From a virus, in the IMG/VR virus record IMGVR_UViG_3300043496_000158, positions 1-45,171 of that record: a stretch of 45,171 nt of DNA; one strand, 5' to 3'. Below the pieces are notes generated by a model. The model worked only from the letters and a program-made list of their open reading frames with translations, was not told the origin of the DNA and ran no database searches. Within the stretch, counting starts at the first letter, position 1, and the number at the start of each line of letters is the position of its first letter. A program made the position numbers and the translations under genes. Shown here in pieces: positions 6,423 to 12,338 of the stretch.

Positions 6423-6730
6423 AGATGAAGAAGGGGACGGCGGTGCTCGGCGCCGACCGTCCCCTGCATGACTGGGCGCACGCCCTGCTACTCGATCGTC
6501 AGATCGACGGGTGGCAGATCGACCGACGCTCAGCCAACCCGGGCTGGTACGTGACCGTGGGTGGCGACACCCAAGGGCCGATGGATCGCTCCGCGGCCCA
6601 GGCCCTGTTGGCCACGTACGAGCCCAGCCAGAAGGCAGTCATCCAGGCGTGCACCACGCTCCTGAGCGGGCTCGACTACGAGCGCCTGGTGGGCATGGCC
6701 AGTGTGCGCCAAGAGTCAAGGGCGGCTTGA
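6419..6730 (+). CDS. Unknown small protein
   Basis: 103 residues from the GTG at 6419, which overlaps the previous TGA and has AGGAG about 10 bases upstream; an ATG at 6425 is the alternative. Sequence has alpha/beta character (HDWAHALLLDRQIDGWQIDRR, GWYVTVGGDTQGPMDRSAAQALLATY) and no membrane segment. Last gene before the promoter at 6727. Function unknown. Confidence 0.65.
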   Translation: MKMKKGTAVLGADRPLHDWAHALLLDRQIDGWQIDRRSANPGWYVTVGGDTQGPMDRSAAQALLATYEPSQKAVIQACTTLLSGLDYERLVGMASVRQESRAA

Positions 6731-6756
6731 CAGATCTCGGACTGTCGGAGTAGCGT
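6727..6756 (+). promoter_or_regulatory. Promoter with embedded operator-like word
   Basis: TTGACA (6727-6732), 18-base spacer, TAGCGT (6751-6756). The spacer holds CGGACTGTCGGA (6738-6749) with GACTGTCGGA starting seven bases after the -35, exactly as in the promoter at 12137. The start of the downstream gene at 6822 has a clear CACACACACGAAAGG leader. Confidence 0.7.
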
Positions 6757-6821
6757 TGCTGTTGCTCCGGCAGTTCGCCGCCAGCACATCCCCTGCACAC
6801 ACACGAAAGGCGCTCACAGGC

Positions 6822-7466
6822 ATGAGCATCCAGTTGACCATCCCCGATGGCTCGCCCATCGAGTTCATCACCGAGACCCACAGCACGAGCACGAGCGACC
6901 CCTACGTGGTCCTCCAAGGCACGAAGGGCACGCTGATCCGCTGGACATCGATCCAGCCGCCCATCTTCCAGGCCTACTTCGTGGACAGCGGGCGCTACCA
7001 CGAGTTCCTGATCCCCGACGACAAGACGGCGACCGACTTCATCCGCCTGGACAGCGAGGCGGCTCGGGCGGCGTACGACCTGGAGCGGCGGCTGGAGACC
7101 AGGGACGCCGAGGTCCGCTTCTTCCAGCAGGAGCGCGACAGGGCCCGCGAGGCCCACGCCGACGACATCGAGAAGATCGGTGACGCCCTGAACACGGAGG
7201 CCGCCGACCGGGGTTGGTGCAACGAGTACCAGCGGTTCGTGGAGAACCTGAACCGCTCGCTCTCCGTCGAGTTGGCCCTGCCCACCCGGGAGATCCAGGT
7301 CCGCACCACCTACACGGTGACCATCTCCGAGACGGTGCAGGCCCAGGACTACGACGACGCCGTGGAGAACGGCAGCGACTGGGAGTCCCAGATCAGCAAC
7401 CAGCTGCGGTCCCTCTCGGGGCACGTCGTGGTCGAGTACGACCGCTGCGAGGCCGACGACGGCTGA
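6822..7466 (+). CDS. Unknown protein with central coiled coil
   Basis: 214 residues. N-terminal beta-rich part (1-70), a helical coiled-coil stretch (about 75-130, ARAAYDLERRLETRDAEVRFFQQERDRAREAH), and a C-terminal strand-rich part with YTVTISETVQAQDYDDA, a layout common in actinophage proteins of unknown role. Start fixed by CACACACACGAAAGGCGCTCACAGGC-ATG. It has its own promoter and strong terminator, so is likely a single-gene transcript under the 6738-6749 operator. Confidence 0.75.
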   Translation: MSIQLTIPDGSPIEFITETHSTSTSDPYVVLQGTKGTLIRWTSIQPPIFQAYFVDSGRYHEFLIPDDKTATDFIRLDSEAARAAYDLERRLETRDAEVRFFQQERDRAREAHADDIEKIGDALNTEAADRGWCNEYQRFVENLNRSLSVELALPTREIQVRTTYTVTISETVQAQDYDDAVENGSDWESQISNQLRSLSGHVVVEYDRCEADDG

Positions 7467-7500
7467 GCCACCAGATCACCTGTGAGCAGGGTGAATAACA

Positions 7501-7534
7501 GGATTGGCCCGGGGCTTGCGCCCCGGGCCAATCC
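7501..7534 (+). terminator. Strong hairpin terminator
   Basis: A perfect 15-bp stem, GGATTGGCCCGGGGC (7501-7515) and its complement (7520-7534), with a TTGC loop. It lies 35 bases after the stop of the gene at 6822. Confidence 0.9.
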
Positions 7535-7564
7535 CGCACACACACACGAGGCACCCAGGCATAG

Positions 7565-7621
7565 ATGCAACGTGGAGTGAGTCGAGCGTACACACATCCC
7601 GGCCTGGGGAGGCAAGCATGA
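7565..7621 (+). CDS. Possible 18-residue leader peptide
   Basis: ATG at 7565 follows CACACACACACGAGGCACCCAGGCATAG, a full copy of the phage's start-associated leader, yet the frame is only 18 codons (MQRGVSRAYTHPGLGRQA) and ends with TGA overlapping the ATG of the next gene (ATGA). This fits a translationally coupled leader peptide; alternatively the leader motif simply decayed after a new start with GGGGAGG arose at 7618. Confidence 0.4.
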   Translation: MQRGVSRAYTHPGLGRQA

Positions 7622-7959
7622 AGACGATCGTCCGCCGCAGCGACAACGTGGCGGCCCATGACGGCGCCCACAAGGCGCTCACGGCCCGCTCGCACCACAA
7701 GCGAGTGGCCCTGGCTGTCCTGTACTCCACCGTCCAGGCCCTGTCGGCCCAGGACGTGCGCGAGCGCGCCCTGAGCATGAAGCTCGTCGCCACCATCTCG
7801 GCGGCCGAGAGCGTGCGCCGCCGGGTGCTCGAACTGATGGGCGACGGGTACCTCATGGTCCAGGACGAGCGCGGCCCCTCGGGCGCCACCTTCGTCTTCA
7901 CGCCCAAGGGGTTGAAGGCCGCCCGTGTGGCGGCAGATGAACTGTCCCGTCAAGGCTGA
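7618..7959 (+). CDS. Small winged-helix-like DNA-binding protein
   Basis: 113 residues; ATG with GGGGAGG seven bases upstream. N-terminus is basic (MKTIVRRS...RSHHKRVALAVLY). Residues about 60-105 (SVRRRVLELMGDGYLMVQDERGPSGATFVFTPKGLKAARVA) have the helix - wing - helix order of MarR/PadR-type winged helices. A transcription regulator is plausible; no close family recognised. Possibly coupled to the leader peptide at 7565. Confidence 0.65.
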   Translation: MKTIVRRSDNVAAHDGAHKALTARSHHKRVALAVLYSTVQALSAQDVRERALSMKLVATISAAESVRRRVLELMGDGYLMVQDERGPSGATFVFTPKGLKAARVAADELSRQG

Positions 7960-7960
7960 C

Positions 7961-7989
7961 TTGACAGTGAAGTGACCATCCAGTAACCT
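7961..7989 (+). promoter_or_regulatory. Strong sigma-70-like promoter of the DUF932 gene
   Basis: TTGACA (7961-7966), ideal 17-base spacer, TAACCT (7984-7989), directly after the winged-helix gene. The leader then has CACCACACACGAAAGAAGG before the ATG at 8040. This promoter lacks the GACTGTCGGA word found in others, so it may be differently controlled. Confidence 0.75.
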
Positions 7990-8039
7990 GGTGGATGCCG
8001 ACAGCGGCAGCACCACACACGAAAGAAGGCACAGGCACA

Positions 8040-9029
8040 ATGGGAATCGACCAGTACGGCACCGTCGGTGGCGTGGACAGCATGATGAGCGTGCGGTTCA
8101 CCCCCTGGCACGGCGTGTCGGACATGAAGAAGCGAGTGGAGTTCAACATCGAGTCCGGGCGTCAGGCCCTGACCATCGCCGGGATCGACTGGGAGGTCGC
8201 CAAGACCAGCCTGGGCGAGTTCATGCCCGGTGCCGACCTGGCCGACGAGCACTGCGTGGTCACCCGCAAGGACAACGGCGCCGTCCTCGGCGTCCACCGG
8301 GCCAGCTACCAGGAGATCCAGAACACGGCGCTGGCCGACGTGGCCGACGGCGTGATCCTCGCCCGTCCCGGCGCCTTCGTGGAGTCGGCCGGTGGCCTGT
8401 TCAAGGGCAAGGTCACCTGGGCGCTCGTTCGCCTGCCCGACTCGACGGTGTACTTCGGTTCCGACGGGGCCGAGCGCCACGAGCGCTACATCCTCGTGAG
8501 CACCAGCCACGACGGCAGCTACGGCTTCACCATCCGGCCCACCGACGTGCGGGTCGAGTGCATGAACACCATCTCGATGGCGTGGCGGGGCAACAGCGCC
8601 ATGTACAAGGTGCGCCACACCACCAACGCGCTGGACTACGTGAGCGAGGCCCAGCAGGGCCTGGCCGTGAGCCTGGCCAACTGGGAGGGCTTCGACCAGG
8701 AGATCAAGCGCCTGCTCGACACCCCGCTGGACACGGGCGAGTTCCTGACCAGCTTCGTGCCCCACATCATCGGGGAGCGCCCCGCCGACGAGGGCCGCAG
8801 CCTCACCGCCTGGGACGAGAAGTTCACCGGGATCGTGGAGGCGTACCACGAGGACCACAACGAGGCCATCGTGGACACGGCCTGGGGTGCGGTCAACGCC
8901 TTCAACGAGTTCGAGGTCTGGGCCACCAAGGTCCGGTCCAAGAGCCTGGCCGAGGCGCAGATGGTCCGGGTCCTGACCGAGGACTTCCCGCTCACCCGCC
9001 AGGCACTGGCGCTGGTGGGCAAGGGTTGA
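8040..9029 (+). CDS. DUF932 / TIGR03299 phage-plasmid protein
   Basis: 329 residues. The order MGIDQYG...WHGVSDMKK, ALTIAGIDWEVAKT, VVTRKDNGAVLGVHRASYQEIQN, VRVECMNTISMAW matches the DUF932 (phage/plasmid-like TIGR03299) family in layout and usual length. Members are widespread on phages, plasmids and integrated elements; a role in DNA metabolism or interference with host processes has been supposed but not shown. Own promoter at 7961 and own terminator at 9038: an independently expressed single-gene unit. Confidence 0.85.
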   Translation: MGIDQYGTVGGVDSMMSVRFTPWHGVSDMKKRVEFNIESGRQALTIAGIDWEVAKTSLGEFMPGADLADEHCVVTRKDNGAVLGVHRASYQEIQNTALADVADGVILARPGAFVESAGGLFKGKVTWALVRLPDSTVYFGSDGAERHERYILVSTSHDGSYGFTIRPTDVRVECMNTISMAWRGNSAMYKVRHTTNALDYVSEAQQGLAVSLANWEGFDQEIKRLLDTPLDTGEFLTSFVPHIIGERPADEGRSLTAWDEKFTGIVEAYHEDHNEAIVDTAWGAVNAFNEFEVWATKVRSKSLAEAQMVRVLTEDFPLTRQALALVGKG

Positions 9030-9037
9030 CACTGGGA

Positions 9038-9070
9038 GTCACGAGGGGGGCCGCCCAGCCCCCCCGTGAC
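9038..9070 (+). terminator. Terminator after the DUF932 gene
   Basis: GTCACG-A-GGGGGG and CCCCCC-CGTGAC form a long stem around a short loop (9038-9070), beginning nine bases after the stop. Confidence 0.75.
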
Positions 9071-9090
9071 CACCACACAGGCAGGTCTAC

Positions 9091-9297
9091 ATGCCCATCA
9101 TCGTTTCCGTCAAGCTGGCCTGTACAGCGTGCCAACGGTCCGTAGTCTTGGACAGGCACACCACCAACGAGGACCAGTACCCCACCCATCGATGCCCGGC
9201 CAGCCCCCGGCCCGCCGTCTTCGACGTGATCGAGGTCGGCGTGCCCCGGCTGTCCCGGCCAAGGAGCCCCGTCCATGAAGCCCGCCGAGTTGCCTGA
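9091..9297 (+). CDS. Small metal-binding-like protein
   Basis: 68 residues; ATG after ACCACACAGGCAGG. Residues 10-13 are C-x2-C (ACTAC) and an HRC follows at about 33-35, a possible treble-clef or zinc-ribbon remnant. The C-terminal third is basic (RLSRPRSPVHEARR). It overlaps the next gene by 23 bases in another frame. First gene of a tightly overlapping operon reaching 12129. Confidence 0.6.
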   Translation: MPIIVSVKLACTACQRSVVLDRHTTNEDQYPTHRCPASPRPAVFDVIEVGVPRLSRPRSPVHEARRVA

Positions 9298-9520
9298 CTA
9301 CGCCATCAACCTGGCCGAGCAGGAAGGCATCCCCCAGGAGCGAGCCCGCGTTGCTCACGAGTGGCACGAGGCCGCCCAGAAGGCCATCCGGGACCTGTCC
9401 CGCATCCGTCGTCAGGCGGTGCGGGACATGTACAACCAGGGCTTCACCTTCGCGGAGATCGCGGAAGTGCTCGGCGTGTCCCGAGCCCGAGCCCACCAGC
9501 TGACGAAGGGAGGTCGGTGA
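9275..9520 (+). CDS. Helix-turn-helix protein (sigma region 4-like)
   Basis: 81 residues. Residues 50-78 (MYNQGFTFAEIAEVLGVSRARAHQLTK) are a classic HTH of the sigma-factor region 4/LuxR kind; the N-terminal half is helical. A small transcription regulator. Start ATG preceded by AAGGAGCCCCGTCC. Its stop overlaps the next start (TGATG). Confidence 0.75.
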   Translation: MKPAELPDYAINLAEQEGIPQERARVAHEWHEAAQKAIRDLSRIRRQAVRDMYNQGFTFAEIAEVLGVSRARAHQLTKGGR

Positions 9521-9606
9521 TGGTGCTCGCAGGCCCCCTGTTGATCGTCCTGTTCTGGGCGATCGCCTACGTGTTGTCCAAGAAGTCTGATCGGCCCAAG
9601 TGGTGA
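9520..9606 (+). CDS. 28-residue membrane peptide
   Basis: Very short gene: one hydrophobic helix (LAGPLLIVLFWAIAYVLS) and a KKSDRPKW basic tail. ATG overlaps the preceding TGA and GGAGG lies eight bases upstream (AAGGGAGGTCGGTG), supporting real translation. Function unknown. Confidence 0.55.
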   Translation: MVLAGPLLIVLFWAIAYVLSKKSDRPKW

Positions 9607-9791
9607 CCGGCCACCGGGTCGAGGATCAGCGGCTCAACCGCAAGCTGGCCGAGATGCGCCAGGCCGGTCAGTCCGTGTACGTCGTTCGGTTGGTCGAGCG
9701 CATCGTGCACGGGCGAACCGTCCAGCAACGTCAGGAAGACATGGTCGACCTACTCGGCCACCTAGCCCCACACACAAAGGATCAGGCATGA
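9603..9791 (+). CDS. Unknown small protein
   Basis: 62 residues starting at the GTG that overlaps the previous TGA (GTGA); a GTG three bases earlier is equally possible. Charged helical protein (VEDQRLNRKLAEMRQAG, RLVERIVHGRTVQQRQEDMVDLLGHL). Its last bases hold CACACACAAAGG, the leader of the next gene, which overlaps by four bases (ATGA). Function unknown. Confidence 0.6.
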   Translation: MTGHRVEDQRLNRKLAEMRQAGQSVYVVRLVERIVHGRTVQQRQEDMVDLLGHLAPHTKDQA

Positions 9792-10135
9792 CCTTCGAGA
9801 TGAAGTACAGCATCTGCCACAACCTGGACGCCCGCTTCATGCGGGGCTACGAGCACGGCGACCGACTGGTCCAGGGCTACCAGGGCACGATCGAGGCCGA
9901 GGGCAGGAACGCCAAGGAACTGGCCGAGGCCATCTTCGCCAAGCACAACCGGGACGATCGCCCCGACGGCAACAGCGCCCCCAGCCTCAGCGTGGGCGAC
10001 ATCGTGACCATCGGGGGCAACCACTCGTACACGGTGCTCAACTTCGGCTTCCTGCGGGTGTACGGCCACGTCGAGGACATCGTGCCCGGCCCCTGGGCCG
10101 AGGCCTTCGACCGGGTGTGGGGGGCCAGGCCGTGA
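9788..10135 (+). CDS. Unknown protein, possible YodL-like domain
   Basis: 115 residues; start CACACACAAAGGATCAGGC-ATG. Residues about 66-90 (LSVGDIVTIGGNHSYTVLNFGFLRV) resemble the LSVGDxI...xYxVxxxGFxxV pattern of small phage/plasmid domains such as YodL; weak, by memory. N-terminal half has helical KELAEAIFAKHN. Stop overlaps the next GTG. Confidence 0.6.
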   Translation: MTFEMKYSICHNLDARFMRGYEHGDRLVQGYQGTIEAEGRNAKELAEAIFAKHNRDDRPDGNSAPSLSVGDIVTIGGNHSYTVLNFGFLRVYGHVEDIVPGPWAEAFDRVWGARP

Positions 10136-10281
10136 CCGGCAATGGGTGGTGCACGGCCACCCAGGACAACGGCCACGCCCGCAACGTGCACGTGTGCATC
10201 CACCAGCGTGAGCACAAGGACGAGCACCGCTGCGCCTGCGGCGAGCGCTGGCGCAACGACCGGGGGGCGGTAAGCGCATGA
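10132..10281 (+). CDS. 49-residue Cys/His-rich protein
   Basis: GTG overlapping the previous TGA; ends overlapping the next ATG (ATGA). Cys and His are concentrated: one Cys near residue 7, then VCIHQREHKDEHRCACGERW, giving a plausible single zinc site of the kind seen in small phage zinc fingers. Function unknown. Confidence 0.6.
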   Translation: MTGNGWCTATQDNGHARNVHVCIHQREHKDEHRCACGERWRNDRGAVSA

Positions 10282-10646
10282 GGGTACTGGTGACCGGGTC
10301 TCGCACGTTGAAGGACCCCACCCCCGTCTGGACGGTGCTGGCCGGGCTGCGCGAGATCCATGGCAAGACCCCCTTCGTGGTCATCCACGGGCACAACCCC
10401 CGAGGGGCTGACCACTGGGCCGACACCTTCCCGGGCGAGGCCCGGATCGACAGGTACCCAGCTGACTGGGAGCAGTTCGGTCCCGCCGCCGGGCCGCTGC
10501 GCAACCGGGACATGCTCGTACGTGGCGGACCCGATCTGGTGGTGGCCTTCGTGGACAAGCCCCTGTACGAGTCCAAGGGCACGGCCGACATGGTGCACGT
10601 GGCCAAGGAGGCCGAGGTCCCCACGTGGGTGGTCACGGTCGAGTGA
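10278..10646 (+). CDS. DUF2493 (SLOG-like, YspA/cpYpsA-related) protein
   Basis: 122 residues, a complete domain. N-terminus MRVLVTGSRTLKD is the family's nucleotide-binding loop, followed by VVIHGHNPRGADHWAD (the HGxxxGAD motif), ADWEQFGPAAGPLRNRDML (the RN motif), VVAFVD and GTADMVHVAKEAEVP. These match DUF2493 in order and length. The family belongs to the SLOG/Rossmann group and is thought to bind nucleotides or derivatives; the phage role is unknown. Start ATG overlaps the previous stop. Confidence 0.9.
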   Translation: MRVLVTGSRTLKDPTPVWTVLAGLREIHGKTPFVVIHGHNPRGADHWADTFPGEARIDRYPADWEQFGPAAGPLRNRDMLVRGGPDLVVAFVDKPLYESKGTADMVHVAKEAEVPTWVVTVE

Positions 10647-10921
10647 GCGATGACTGGGACGAGGCCTGGGGTGTCGCCCGCCGCCTGGCCGAGGAAGTCA
10701 CGTGGCTGCACCAGCACCACATCGAAATGACCAAGCTGTCGGGCAAGGCCATCGAGATGGCCAGCAAGGCCAGCGAGTTCGAGGGCCACGCGGTCAAGGT
10801 CTACCGGGACCTGATGCAGGCCCTGGCAGGCAACGCAGGACGAGACCGCCCTGTCAAACTGGAGGACGCCGTGGCTGCGGCCATGGCGCTCCTCTCCACA
10901 CACAAGGAGAAACAGGCATGA
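10643..10921 (+). CDS. Unknown helical protein
   Basis: 92 residues from the GTG overlapping the previous TGA. Almost wholly helical (EEVTWLHQHHIEMTKLSGKAIEMASKASEFEGHAVKV is the central helix in pieces), no membrane segment. Its end contains CACACACAAGGAGAAACAGGC, the leader of the next gene. Function unknown. Confidence 0.65.
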   Translation: MSDDWDEAWGVARRLAEEVTWLHQHHIEMTKLSGKAIEMASKASEFEGHAVKVYRDLMQALAGNAGRDRPVKLEDAVAAAMALLSTHKEKQA

Positions 10922-11193
10922 GCGAAGACGACGAGATGGCCAAGCAGGTGGCGAACGTGGTGGTGGGCCTGACCCAGCTGCGCCTGTTGATCCAGGACTT
11001 CCGGGTGTCGATGTCCCAAGGCATGGACGACCTGGAGAACCAGCTGGCTGGGGTTGCCCGTGAGGTTCGGGCCTACAACCAGGCGACGACCATCACCATC
11101 AGCAACGAACTGGCCGCGCTCGACAGCCGATGGGAACGACGGTTCCGCCAGGTGGAGGATCGCCTGGCCGACGTGGAACGGAGGCGGGCGTGA
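10918..11193 (+). CDS. Coiled-coil protein
   Basis: 91 residues; ATG with a very clear CACACACAAGGAG leader. Heptad-like helices at about 10-60 (VVVGLTQLRLLIQDF, DDLENQLAGVAREVRAY) and 68-90 (SRWERRFRQVEDRLADVERR). Together with the next gene, a membrane protein with similar helices, it could form a two-part complex; inference only. Confidence 0.65.
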   Translation: MSEDDEMAKQVANVVVGLTQLRLLIQDFRVSMSQGMDDLENQLAGVAREVRAYNQATTITISNELAALDSRWERRFRQVEDRLADVERRRA

Positions 11194-11390
11194 CCGGCAC
11201 TGACCTGGCGGTCATCGCCACCATCGTGGCCGGTTACGTCACCGGCATCTTCGCCACGCTGCACTACCTGGCCGGGCGCATCGATCGCGTGGCCGAGCGC
11301 ATCGACAAGCTGGCCGACGACGTGCGCGAGATGAAGGTGACCCTTGGCCGCATGGACGAGCGCATCAAGCACCTGGAGCCCCAGGCATGA
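11190..11390 (+). CDS. Single-pass membrane coiled-coil protein
   Basis: 66 residues from the GTG overlapping the previous stop. Residues 4-26 are a membrane helix (LAVIATIVAGYVTGIFATLHYLAG), then a charged amphipathic helix (RIDRVAERIDKLADDVREMKVTLGRMDERIKHLE). This layout is shared by small phage membrane proteins, including hemolysin XhlA-like proteins that pair with holins. A holin-associated or anchoring role is possible; its place in the early operon argues for caution. Confidence 0.6.
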   Translation: MTGTDLAVIATIVAGYVTGIFATLHYLAGRIDRVAERIDKLADDVREMKVTLGRMDERIKHLEPQA

Positions 11391-11836
11391 ACCGCAACCT
11401 GGAGAGCATCGCCATCGGCGCGGCGCGCGAGTGCATCCGTCAGGGGGTGGACGAGCACGCGCTGGTCAACCTCCTGAGCGCCCACGACCACACCTACGCC
11501 TTGTGGCAGGGGCACCTGAGGCCGTCGTTCGAATCGATCCTGACGCTCGGGCGCATGGTCGAGCCCGAGGTCAACCGGAACGGCTTCCGCCGCACGCCGG
11601 TCACGTTCGCGAACCAGACCAGCGAGCCCACCAACTGGATGGAGATTCCCTTCGCCCTGGCTCGCCTGGTGACCGAGGGCGTGCGGGCCACGCCGTCCGA
11701 GTACGCCAAGGCGTTCCTGGACATCCACCCGTTCCTGGACGGCAACGGGCGAGTGGCCTGGCTGCTGTTCAACTGGCAGGGCGGGGTCTTGGACGACCCA
11801 CTGCCCCTGCCCGAGTTCTACCCGGTGGCGTCATGA
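11387..11836 (+). CDS. Fic/Doc family protein
   Basis: 149 residues. Residues 114-122 read HPFLDGNGR, the Fic active-site motif that binds the nucleotide and carries the catalytic His. The usual last Arg of HPFx(D/E)GNGRxxR is Trp at 125. A helical region precedes it (86-112) and PLPLPEFYP follows. Fic proteins transfer AMP or other phosphate groups to target proteins. I see no (S/T)xxxE(G/N) inhibitory helix in it or in the neighbour, so control is unclear. Overlaps both neighbours by four bases in the 9091-12129 operon, next to the integration module. The target is unknown; a host-takeover or lysogenic-conversion role is inference. Confidence 0.8.
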   Translation: MNRNLESIAIGAARECIRQGVDEHALVNLLSAHDHTYALWQGHLRPSFESILTLGRMVEPEVNRNGFRRTPVTFANQTSEPTNWMEIPFALARLVTEGVRATPSEYAKAFLDIHPFLDGNGRVAWLLFNWQGGVLDDPLPLPEFYPVAS

Positions 11837-12129
11837 CGGGTGAAGGTGCGGTGACGGCCAAGTTCAAGCACCTGACCCTGGACGCTGCCGAGGATCTGGT
11901 GGCCTGCCTGGGCTGGGGCAAGAAGCTGGTCATCTACTGCCGGGCGCCGTGGGAGGACGAGGCCGAGCCCAGCTACTCGGCCGAGTTGGAGACCGATGAG
12001 GTCGAAGCCCTCCCCTGCCCCATGTGCGACCAGCACTTCATCCAGCGGGTCGATGCCAACCGCCAGCAGCAGTACTGCTCACCCACGTGCCGCCAGGCGG
12101 CGTACCGAGCAAGGCAGCGTGGCGCCTGA
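11833..12129 (+). CDS. Zinc-ribbon protein
   Basis: 98 residues; ATG overlaps the Fic stop. The C-terminal 40 residues carry CPMCDQHF...QQQYCSPTCRQAAYRARQR, a C-x2-C...C-x3-C zinc finger followed by a basic helix, similar to small DNA-binding fingers in actinobacterial and phage proteins. N-terminal part has AEDLVACLGWGKKLVIYCRAP. Last gene of its operon; promoter of the next unit begins eight bases after its stop. Confidence 0.7.
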   Translation: MTGEGAVTAKFKHLTLDAAEDLVACLGWGKKLVIYCRAPWEDEAEPSYSAELETDEVEALPCPMCDQHFIQRVDANRQQQYCSPTCRQAAYRARQRGA

Positions 12130-12136
12130 CTCTCCC

Positions 12137-12167
12137 TTGACACCCTTCCGACTGTCGGACGTAGGGT
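12137..12167 (+). promoter_or_regulatory. Promoter with perfect 13-base operator, probably giving a leaderless mRNA
   Basis: TTGACA (12137-12142), 19-base spacer, TAGGGT (12162-12167). The spacer contains TCCGAC-T-GTCGGA (12147-12159), a perfect odd palindrome, at the same offset as in the promoter at 6727. A start site seven bases after the -10 falls on the GTG at 12174, so the message would have no leader. Confidence 0.7.
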
Positions 12168-12173
12168 CGGAAG

Positions 12174-12338
12174 GTGGCGCAGGTGAAGACCCAGTGGACG
12201 ACTTTCCACGAGAAGGTCGTGGCCGACCGGCTGGCCCAGGGGCTGCCTGCCCAGGTGGAGGACCAGGAAGCTCTGGACGATCTGGTGGCACTCGTGCGCG
12301 CCGGGCTGCCACCCCGGAAGATCACACCCGGAACCTGA
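12174..12338 (+). CDS. 54-residue leaderless gene, possible excisionase/directionality factor or regulator
   Basis: GTG start lies seven bases after the -10 box with no Shine-Dalgarno. The product (VAQVKTQWTTFHEKVV ... EDQEALDDLVALVRAG ... PPRKITPGT) is helical, with a basic Pro-rich tail. It ends inside the 3' end of the serine integrase on the other strand (17-base overlap), so transcription from its promoter runs antisense into the integrase gene. Position and size suit a recombination directionality factor or an integrase regulator; no family is recognised and codon pattern supports coding. Confidence 0.6.
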   Translation: MAQVKTQWTTFHEKVVADRLAQGLPAQVEDQEALDDLVALVRAGLPPRKITPGT

